Below, piece by piece: positions 43,041 through 51,233 of a stretch of 64,000 nucleotides of DNA. Location of the stretch: positions 137,280,108 to 137,344,107 of the forward strand of contig CM043955.1 of the NCBI GenBank assembly GCA_014529385.2. Direction: 5' to 3'. The stretch comes from Adiantum capillus-veneris (taxonomy: Eukaryota > Streptophyta > Polypodiopsida > Polypodiales > Pteridaceae). A program made the position numbers and the translations under genes. The stretch's first letter is position 1. Each line of letters opens with the position of its first letter. The notes under the pieces are model-generated. The model saw only the letters and a list, made by a program, of their open reading frames with translations. It searched no databases and was not told where the DNA came from.

Positions 43041-44264
43041 GTGTCTCCAAACAAGGAGTGGTTTACTTCTTATGTGACCACTAAAGATTATGTTCAACTA
43101 GGCAATGGGCAGATATGTGAGATCTTAGGTGTTGGAGATGTTCAATTGAAGTTTCAGAATGGCTCTTCTTTCACACTGAAGAATGTGAGACATGTTCCCG
43201 CAATTACAAAGAGCTTGATCAGCATAGGTTTACTTGATGATGCTGGCTACGTCACCACTTTTGGACAGAACATGTGGAAGATATCCAAGGGTTCTATGAC
43301 AGTAGCACATGGAGTAAAGTCTGGAGGAATTTACATGATTTATGTATCAAATGTCTCTAAAAATGTAATCAATGTAACCGAGCAGCCGAACGTTTCTTTG
43401 TGGCATAGCCGGTTAGGACATATGTCCAAGAAGGGAATGGAAATCTTGTCTCGTTCTGGTTATTTGCCTGGCTTTTCATTTAATGATTTTGAATTCTGTG
43501 AACATTGTCTGTATGGTAAGCAAACACAGCAGCCACATAAGCATAGAAGCAGTAGAAGAGATACACAGTTGGCACTTGTTCATAGTGATTTGTGTGGACC
43601 TATGCCTAACCTATCTCTAGGGGGAGCTTCTTACTTTATGACATTTATAGATGATTACTCGAGGAAAGTATGGGTTTACTTTCTCAAGCACAAGGATGAA
43701 GCGTTTAGTGTTTTCAAAATGTTTGTGACACTTGTGGAGAATCAGAGTGGCAAGAAGCTTAAATGCTTATGCACTGACAATGGTGGAGAGTATGTTTCAA
43801 AGGCCTTTCAGGACTTTTGTGAGTCAAAAGGTATAAAACGTGAACTTAATGCTCCTTACAATCCTCCTCAAAATGGTGTTGCTGAGAGGATGACTAGGAC
43901 CATACAAGAGAAGGTCAGAAGTATGTTGTCTAATGCACAGCTGCCAAATGGGTTTTGGGCTGAAGCTCTATCAACAGCTGTTCATCTTGTAAATAGATCT
44001 CCTAGCAAGGTTTTTCAGAAGGATTCAGTGCCAGAGATGGTATGGTTAGGCAAAATGCCCTCATACAAGCATCTCAGAGTCTTTGGCTGTGAGGCATATA
44101 CTCACGTTCCAAAGGAATTTAGGAACAAACTTGAGCCAAAGAGTAGAAAGTGCATCTTTCTAGGCTATGGTCATTCTGGTGAGATGGGGTACAGACTTTG
44201 GGATCCCGAATCCAGAAAGGTTGTCCGCAGCAATGATGTTCACTTTAATGAATCCAAATATCAT
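43041..44264 (+). pseudogene. copia protease C-terminus and integrase (element G)
   Basis: Same frame as gag. SLWHSRLGHMSKKGMEIL and CEHCLYGKQTQ are the zinc-binding pre-integrase region. LVHSDLCGPMPNLSLGG, CLCTDNGGEYVSKAF and NGVAERMTRTIQEK carry the integrase D, D and E. HLRVFGCEAYTHVP and GYGHSGEMGYRLWDPE follow. The frame is cut at SKYH by element F (TSD ATCAT) and resumes at 62476-62482 with SKPERIEEIRR. Confidence 0.92.
44260..44264. repeat. Target site duplication ATCAT, left copy (element F)
   Basis: Immediately before TGTTAAGGCGG; identical to 62476-62480. Confidence 0.95.
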
Positions 44265-45205
44265 TGTTAAGGCGGTTGCGTCGCTAGCGGAAGCTAAATA
44301 GCGAGAACTCAACCAACAACAAAATTTGTCAGACGAGGACGAAGCTTGACCCGCAGGCGCATGGAAACAACTAGGTGGGTGTCAAATCACTTACTCGACC
44401 TTCTAATGACAATCACTACTAAGGAAATCAAATCTGAGTTCTAAAATACGCAAGTGACTGAAATCCGTACTACGAACGAATGCTATACGAAACAGGATCT
44501 AGAATCATTGAATCGATCTCAAACTCAAGGGGAAGTCTATGCACTAGGTAAGAACAACACCATAAAGACTTGAACCGCAAAATCAACCTATAACCACTCC
44601 GTGCGGTAAACGCGTATGAAGACAGGCCGAAAAATACAGGTGACCGATACTTGACCCCGATGGTACTAATGTGTAGCTCTACTCGTTGTGGTTCTATAGA
44701 TATGCTGCACGCTCCATTCCGACACACGAGTTGGAAGAAAACTCACACCGAAGCTGGTAGGAACTTACCACACATAGAAGCCGATAGCGCGCACTCTTGG
44801 TATCTGTGCGTAGCTCTCGCCGTTGCTAACACAATGGCGGTGTCGCTTCTCCAATGGCGGCTCCGTAGCTCGCGTAGCATGTAGATAAGACTCTCTCTCT
44901 CTCCCTCTCTCTCAGACACAGTCACGGCGCTCAAAAACTCACTTTGATCAATAAAAACTGAATCCCCTTAGGTTACAAAAACTTTGGCTTATATACCTCA
45001 GCCTTGGAGGTGAGAACATCTCTAACTAATTACATCAGCAAGTGAAATTACTTTGGGATTACAAGCTGGAAACTCAATTGAGTCCCGTTACTTAATGAAT
45101 GGCTCAATTCAAAATCAATGTCGGAAAGACATTTATTACAATCAATGGTTACAAAAATGATGAGTGTGAGCAAAAATGTGGGTGTGATCCTCTGCTGGCT
45201 CAACA
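44265..45205 (-). repeat. 3' LTR of element F (941 bp)
   Basis: Plus-strand TGTTAAGGCGGTTGCG...GCTGGCTCAACA. A CT-rich stretch lies near 44888-44914. Near-identical to 61533-62475 with a 2-bp CT length difference. Confidence 0.96.
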
Positions 45206-45217
45206 CTCCCCCCCTCC
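45206..45217 (-). promoter_or_regulatory. 3' polypurine tract (element F)
   Basis: Plus strand CTCCCCCCCTCC directly after the LTR, i.e. GGAGGGGGGGAG on the coding strand, the plus-strand DNA primer. Confidence 0.9.
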
Positions 45218-45416
45218 GCGTTCATGTCGTCCCTGACATGACCTTTATGCTTGGTCAATAAAGTCCTATCGTCTTGAGCATCTGCAAATGTGATTCGTAT
45301 CGCAGGTTGCCGATGGTCAAGGTTGGGCCAAATATTTTGCTTTCGTGGGTGAAAAAGCCGGTGTAGAAAGCTTCTTCGAATGTTTGCATGTGGAAGCTAG
45401 GCAAAAACATAATCCT

Positions 45417-46829
45417 CTAGTATAGGAGGTGCAACACTTTTGGAGAAGGCTGCGATGAAAGGTCATACATCATATCAGTCACTGTGTCGACCGTCGATAG
45501 TAGACTCGAGGTCGTGGCTTTATCTGGCGCGAACACTTCAATGCAAGCTAAGAGAGTCCTGCAAATTTTCTTGAGCATCTGACACGAAAGGTCAGGAGAG
45601 CCAGTAAAGAGCTTGATGGTGCCCGTTAGGGTTTTCACCATGTAGGCTTTACCTATTCTCTCTCTTGCCTTTGGTCCTGGCATCCTGAGGTAATTAAGCC
45701 AATTTGGCTTCTTTTCTGCAATCCTGCCATGCTCTTTCCAGCTTCTGACTCTTGGCACCGGGCAGAAGGTTGCATCCTCCCGAATCTCCTTTGGTGCCTC
45801 TACCAAGTAGATGAGGTAGGTTGGGTATTTGTTCAGCCAACCTTTCCTCCATCTAGGCTGCGAATCTACAATCTTCTTTGATTGTTCCTCTTTTGTGATG
45901 TCGCCTTCGTAAAGAGCGACATACTGCTCCTCCTCTATTCTCTTTTTCATTTTTATCACTTCAAACTTCATCAAAGGGAAAGGCAGGCTGGGTTGCATCC
46001 ACTCTTCACGGAGCACTTTTGTGTCTAATCCCTGAAGTCTAATGGAGATTAGGAGTCTCCTCTCCCATTCCATTTCCGCCTTGGCACTCTCCTCTGTTGA
46101 CTTTTCTATTTGGTCATGGAGCCTTTGTTCTTCTTCTTCAGAGATTCCTGAAGTTGAGGCCACCTCTTGAACTGGGGCTGGATCTTCAATTGTGGTTGCC
46201 TCTCCAGTTTTTGGTAGCTTTATGGCTGCTCCACCTGATCCTTCTTGTGGTGTCTCTGTCTCTCTTCTTGGTTGCTCTTGTAGATCTTGGAGCTGTTTGC
46301 GGAGGGTCTCATTCTCTGTTCTTAGTGTTTGATTTTCTAAAGTGATCCTCTCCTCTGCTGCCAATGATCCCTCCTCAATGTGCAACCTTTGCACTTGCTC
46401 TAATCTTAGCTCTCTTTGTAAGCTTCGGACCTGGTCTTCTAGAGCTGGTACAAGAGCTCCCTCTTGTTCGGTTCCTGCTCTGCTAGCTCTAGGGGTAGTC
46501 CTGAGTCTAGTGATTGTTCTTTCTTGGAGCTCGACTCTTTCCCTTAGCTCAATGAGCTCATCTTTAGCCGCCTCCAAGTCGTCTTCCATCCGCTCCCTTG
46601 CTTCCTGTGCACTTGTTACTTCTCTTGAAGCCTCGGCTAGCTGGAGTATCAAGCCATCTCTCTCGTTTTCCGCATCGTAGAGTGATGCTTTATGACTTTC
46701 AGATTCAGTCATAGCATCCTCTAATTTCCTCTGCAACTCGGCTTCCCTTTGTTTGGCTGTCTCAATCTCCACTTCCTTTGCCTTGGATCTTTCTTTGATC
46801 TTGTTGAGCAGTTCATGCACCATGTGCAT
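45417..46829 (-). CDS. Accessory ORF, coiled-coil part (element F)
   Basis: 470 codons from the first Met at 46829; the frame is open upstream to about 46910. Residues 1-200 are a long predicted coiled coil (heptads such as LNKIKERSKAKEVEIETAKQ and LRTENETLRKQLQDLQEQ). A Pro/Glu-rich linker follows, then a mixed C-terminal domain with WRKGWLNKYPTYLIYLVEAP. No signal peptide or membrane helix, so it is not an obvious envelope protein. It overlaps the upstream 602-codon ORF by 109 bases in another frame: either one ancestral protein split by an indel, or two proteins. Function unknown. Confidence 0.72.
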   Translation of the reverse strand: MHMVHELLNKIKERSKAKEVEIETAKQREAELQRKLEDAMTESESHKASLYDAENERDGLILQLAEASREVTSAQEARERMEDDLEAAKDELIELRERVELQERTITRLRTTPRASRAGTEQEGALVPALEDQVRSLQRELRLEQVQRLHIEEGSLAAEERITLENQTLRTENETLRKQLQDLQEQPRRETETPQEGSGGAAIKLPKTGEATTIEDPAPVQEVASTSGISEEEEQRLHDQIEKSTEESAKAEMEWERRLLISIRLQGLDTKVLREEWMQPSLPFPLMKFEVIKMKKRIEEEQYVALYEGDITKEEQSKKIVDSQPRWRKGWLNKYPTYLIYLVEAPKEIREDATFCPVPRVRSWKEHGRIAEKKPNWLNYLRMPGPKARERIGKAYMVKTLTGTIKLFTGSPDLSCQMLKKICRTLLACIEVFAPDKATTSSLLSTVDTVTDMMYDLSSQPSPKVLHLLY

Positions 46830-48529
46830 GTCTTTTTCATCTTCATCTGCAACTCTAAAGCTTTTTTGGCCACCACCTCCACTGGCTTCGGCTCTTCTAG
46901 TACGTTCTGCTCGTCCAGTTTTTCATCACTTTCTTTTGTACTCTTTGTATTTTCCTCTGTCCCTCTCCGATCATCTTGTTTTTGTAGGGTGATCCCATAA
47001 ACCGCCTCAAGGGCCTCTTCTTCAGTGTACCCTATCGCTACCAGATCCTCATAATCGTTTTTCTTTTGCTGAATTGGATCTATCTCCTTTTCCTTGGTCC
47101 CGGCCTCCGGCTTTTCCATACCAGCCGTGTCCATCTCTACTGTGGTCTCTTCCACAATGATTTCCGTCTTCTTCGGGCTGGGTACATCAGTAAAGGAGGG
47201 CTGATTTTCCTCAATCATCTTGGCTTTCCCTTTGTTTGCTTGCCCGTCTTTCTCTTGAGGTTCAGTAGACTCATCTACTTTCTTCTTCCCCTTGTCGTCC
47301 TTTTTCAGCTCAGCTTTTAAAAGCTGTACTTCCTCTTCAGTGTATGGCTCGACAGGTTGCTGCTCCAGTATAGCCTCTGACTCCTCATAAGCTCTAATAT
47401 ATTGATCATATTGATCAACATGTGGCCTGGCTGAGCTAGTTCCGACTTTAGTTGGGTCTGGCACCCACTTTTCTTCAAAGTCCCCCTTTACAGCTCTTTC
47501 CGCTCTAAACTGCTCCACCAGTCTTTCCATTCTTGCCGCTTTCTGACTTTTGGTTTGCTTGGGAGCAACCTTCTTCTTTGCTTTCTTCATAAGCAGCTCA
47601 TCCACATTCTCTTCAGGTTCTGAAACTATTTCTAGTTTCCTGCGTGCTCTTGTGGACGCCCTCTTGGATACTTCAGGCTGTTCTTCCTCCTCATCGGCTT
47701 CTCTAAGCCACTCATTCTGGGAGGGAACCTTTGGCCATTGATCTCTGGCTCGAATAGCTTCATAAGCTATTCTTGTCAGAACTTCAGCTCCTCCTATATA
47801 CTTTGGCTTCTCGTTGTGCATGGCAATTACTTGCTCGTGGATGTGTTGAGCGTAATTCACCTCTTTTGGCATATTGCTCTTCAATGCCCATGTGATGGTA
47901 GTTGCAATGGCATGGGGCGGTGTCGTATACTTTTGCGGTCTTTTACTGCAAATATGGAGAAATTGGTTGTACAGTCGGCAAAGGGTTGCCGCTCTTTGGT
48001 CTGCCATATCTCCATAAGTTGCATTCTGTTTCTTGGACCCATAAACCTCTATAGCCTCCCTTCTTTCCCTGACAGAGCTCCCTTTGTTGTTCAGCTTCAA
48101 TGCATCTGCAATGAGCTGTGGAGTGATCTGTACCTCTACTTTCTCTCCATCTATTGCTGTCAATGTGGCTTTCCCATCCTTCTGAATGGAGGTTGCCAAC
48201 TCATACACTCTTCTTGTATCTACACGTGATGGTCTCGAGGTGAAGAATCTGTGCAAGTCTGCCCTTTCCAGGTACCTCCTGATGTTCTCTGACCTGCTAT
48301 AATCCACCAATTCTTGTGGGATCATCGGTATATCCACCGCTTGCCCTTGAGGATCTCTGAAAGTCCCCTGGTAGATCTTTATTCCCTCTTGTTCCAGTAC
48401 TGCTTCCTCCACCCAAGTTTTGGTTGGCTTGAGGGTTTCTGCTGGAATGTCAAAGGGTTCCGCTTCTGCAAGAGCATCTTTGATTGTCGGTCTTTTTCTC
48501 TTCGTTGCCGATAACTTGGCGGAATCCAT
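46721..48529 (-). CDS. Accessory ORF downstream of pol (element F, 602 codons)
   Basis: ATG at 48529 (MDSAKLSATKRKRPTIKDAL). Residues 60-260 (ENIRRYLERADLHRFFTSRP, KATLTAIDGEKVEVQITPQL, then RLYNQFLHICSKRP) resemble the 'putative plant transposon protein' domain found in extra ORFs of Athila/Ogre-type elements; I judge this from pattern only. The C-terminal half is charged and low-complexity, with a UBA-like patch (DYEDLVAIGYTEEEALEAVY). Element E preserves the N-terminus, so the ORF is a family trait. It starts 166 nt downstream of a palindrome array. Possible roles include nucleic-acid binding or regulation; none is shown. Confidence 0.75.
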   Translation of the reverse strand: MDSAKLSATKRKRPTIKDALAEAEPFDIPAETLKPTKTWVEEAVLEQEGIKIYQGTFRDPQGQAVDIPMIPQELVDYSRSENIRRYLERADLHRFFTSRPSRVDTRRVYELATSIQKDGKATLTAIDGEKVEVQITPQLIADALKLNNKGSSVRERREAIEVYGSKKQNATYGDMADQRAATLCRLYNQFLHICSKRPQKYTTPPHAIATTITWALKSNMPKEVNYAQHIHEQVIAMHNEKPKYIGGAEVLTRIAYEAIRARDQWPKVPSQNEWLREADEEEEQPEVSKRASTRARRKLEIVSEPEENVDELLMKKAKKKVAPKQTKSQKAARMERLVEQFRAERAVKGDFEEKWVPDPTKVGTSSARPHVDQYDQYIRAYEESEAILEQQPVEPYTEEEVQLLKAELKKDDKGKKKVDESTEPQEKDGQANKGKAKMIEENQPSFTDVPSPKKTEIIVEETTVEMDTAGMEKPEAGTKEKEIDPIQQKKNDYEDLVAIGYTEEEALEAVYGITLQKQDDRRGTEENTKSTKESDEKLDEQNVLEEPKPVEVVAKKALELQMKMKKTCTWCMNCSTRSKKDPRQRKWRLRQPNKGKPSCRGN

Positions 48530-51199
48530 GGATCCTGTAACTCCAATTTCAGAAGTTAGCGTCTTTTTAGTACTGAAAGCCGAAATGAAGCTTTTAACTA
48601 TTCAAATGACTTGAAAATTGAAACATGAGCTATTCAGGGCCTAAGGATGCAGGGTAGGTGAAAAAATATGCAAACTGGGCTCAAAATCATGCTGGAGACA
48701 TCATACGCGTATGATGTCTTTTGTGTCAAAATGACTTCATATTGGTTGTGCTTGTAGCTGATAGTGTATACATGAGTATCATATGCTTGGATTTGAGTTT
48801 GGATCCCATTTGGGCAAGTTTTGGCCAGTTTAGTCCAGATCAGGCTCTTGGCAAAATTTTGAAAGGGAATTGGATTTTATGATCCAAATTGGATAAAACT
48901 TGGTGGTTCACCTTCAAATGGCATGTAGATCACTTCTGTTTGGTGGTTGAAGCCCTGAGGTGCCAAAATCACATAGTGAGGCATCATACGCGTATGATGT
49001 CTTTTAGTGTATTTTTGGACCAAATTTCTCTATAAGCTTGGATATGGCTTTAGATAGGCTTATTCAGTGGATTTATGAATTTTGGATAGATTTTGGGCTA
49101 AAAATGGCTCTGGAGACATCATACGCGTATGATGTATTTTTCATCAATTTTTCATGGGATTGGTTCTGTGGACTCCCCATGTACTAGTGAAGGACTGTCC
49201 CTACTCAAATCTTGGTTTGGACTTGAGTATGTTGGATTTGGGCTAAAATAGGCTTTGGATGAAGGATTTTTCCTCAATTGGGCTAATGGGGTGATCCACT
49301 TGACCAAATGGTTCCAAACTTCATTTGTAGCATGTATTAGATATATATAATGGATGTATGATGACAAATGAGCAATTTTGGCTCTGTAAGTGCAAATAGA
49401 CATCATACGCGTATGATGTCTTTTGTGTCAAAATGGTGCTTTTTGGTTCCAGATAGCTTGTAGATGTGTTAATCAACAATCCTACAAAGTTTCATTGAGT
49501 TTGGAGTTATTTTGACAAAATTAGGACCAAAAATCAATTTTATGGCCTACTTTGCGTCTTTTTGGTTTTCCTTGGGTTTTCTAACTCCAATTCTCATGAT
49601 ACTTGGTTCATAGGATGTGATTAACATGTGGAATGAGGCTATGCACTCAAATGTTGAAATGGATGTGAAAATCATGCTGTGAGACATCATACGCGTATGA
49701 TGTCTTTTCTTGAAATGTTGGTCTTTTTGTGCAAAGAATGCTTTGTGCTAGTTCCCTAAGCCCTGCTAACTAGTTTTCAACTTAAAAGGTCATCAGTTTA
49801 GCTAAAAAGACCCCTTATAGGCATTTCAGTCTCCGAAGTCGTCTTTTTGCCTTGGAGTTGAATTTCTTCAACTTTTCTTCTCGAGAGTTGCATTTCCAGC
49901 TCATTGGATATGTTGTGAAGCCACCTATTTGGTTGAACTTGACTTTGGCTCCCCGTTCTCCATCTTTCTCCATTTGGTTGCCCGAAAGCGTCTTTTTCAC
50001 CATCGGTAACTGAATCAGCTTTCTTTTGGGTTTTGCTTGCAAACATAAGTCATCCATGTATATTTGAAGCTGCTTGTGAAGTTTCATGTCATTTGGTCGT
50101 CAATTTTAGCCGTTATGCCAAAATGACGCTTTGTGTGTCCGCAGCCGAATCGGTTGTTCCGACCTACTTTTGGTGATCCAAACCCAGAGATACTCCATGG
50201 TTGCATTGCCCTCGATGTTGTTAAGCTTCCTGAGAAGTTTTGTGTCGTTTCGACAACTTTTTCCTGTTTGCCTCTTGCAGCTCTGTTGACCTAAGGTTTT
50301 TCAAGTCGTTCTTTCTCGAGCTTTGAGTGTTAGAAACCCATCTTCTATGTTAGGGTAACCCACCTCTAAGTTCTTGCAAGGTTTGGTTAGGCGGTTGTGC
50401 CCCTACCTAGCGTCCCTCCCCATTCCCCGTCTGCTCTTGTTTATTGGTTTTGGTCAGTTTTCGCGACAAAAGTTAACGATAAGCATCAAAAGCTTATGGC
50501 AACGAGTCTACCTCTCATGTATGGTGTCCTCTGAGCTCTCGTAGCAGTCGTAGAAGGCGGTAGAAGGTCGGATGCTCCTGTGTGCTCTTTGCTCTCTCCA
50601 AGAAGGTAATAGTGGAAATGAGCTTGAAAGTGATGTGAAAAATACTTAACTTCGGACTTCCCGGATCACTTGTTACCAAATTTGACATGTGCTCCTATCT
50701 CGTCGTGAAATGCACTTTAGGATTTGAAATTTCTCAATTTGGACTCCGTTTGACCTGTTTCTGAGAAATCTGTCCACTTTGCCAAAATTCTGTCATTTCA
50801 GGCTTTCCGCAACTTTTTCAGGATTGTACCCAATTTTTACCATGGGTTGCCCTTGTCATTAGGACCATCACCGTCTATTCTCCAAACATACACGATAAAT
50901 AGCTGATAACCCTGTGTATATGAATATACACTTATTTGTGATTTCTGGACTTGGATTACCACTTTTTAGCTCCAAAAACACTCTTATTTAGTGATATTTA
51001 CACGTCTAGAGACCCAAATTCATCATTTGATCTCTTCTTGTTGCAAAAAAAGGTATATAAGGGCATAAATATTATCAATATCCGCAATCAAACATAAAAA
51101 TTGCAAAATCATGTAAGACACTGCCCTTGTAATATAATTTTTGTTTTTCTTTGTTTTTGGCGCTTGTAGCTGCTTTGTAACTCGTGTATACCTGTATAC
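48530..51199 (-). other. Noncoding module between pol and accessory ORF (element F)
   Basis: Contains the second palindrome array (48696-49705) and, further upstream on the coding strand, about 1.5 kb homologous in patches to 30692-32281 of E. No coding motif. In transcript sense it acts as the leader of the accessory ORF. Confidence 0.65.
48696..49705. repeat. Palindrome array upstream of the accessory ORF (element F)
   Basis: 24-bp palindromes start at 48696, 48979, 49114, 49398 and 49682 (intervals 283, 135, 284, 284). The half-site is AGACATCATACG followed by its reverse complement. 48696, 49398 and 49682 are perfect; 48979 and 49114 have one mismatched pair each. The core ACGCGT is invariant here. 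Confidence 0.95.
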
Positions 51200-51212
51200 C
51201 TCCCCCCCTCCT
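51200..51212 (-). promoter_or_regulatory. Internal polypurine-tract-like motif (element F)
   Basis: CTCCCCCCCTCCTAG-type tract just downstream of the pol stop. Both the tract and its flank (GTC.TCCC.GAC) resemble the true 3' tract at 45206. It could be a second plus-strand primer or a relic of an earlier element end. Confidence 0.55.
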
Positions 51213-51233
51213 AGTCTGAGTCCTCCCGGACGA

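Larger units (their letters stand above)
40775..44264 (+). mobile_element. Copia element G, 5' part (continues at 62476)
   Basis: Plus-strand Ty1/copia of the same family as H. LTR 40775-40966, tRNA-Met primer site, leader, gag, protease and integrase up to 44264, where element F is inserted. The second part is 62476 to beyond 64000. It is inserted in E gag; CTCTG (40770-40774) precedes the LTR, and the far duplication is outside the window. Four in-frame stops are visible over the two parts. Confidence 0.93.

Noticed and set aside
44470-44884. Open frames in the F LTR, repeated at 61738-62152
   Set aside because: Identical because the two LTRs are near-identical; no protein family resemblance.
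45417-46829. Accessory coiled-coil ORF as a retroviral envelope
   Set aside because: No signal peptide, membrane helix or cleavage pattern; a soluble coiled-coil protein fits better.
48696-49705. CRISPR-like array (regular short palindromic repeats)
   Set aside because: Spacing is about 284 bp in a plant retrotransposon with no cas genes; the spacers are partly repeated rather than unique.
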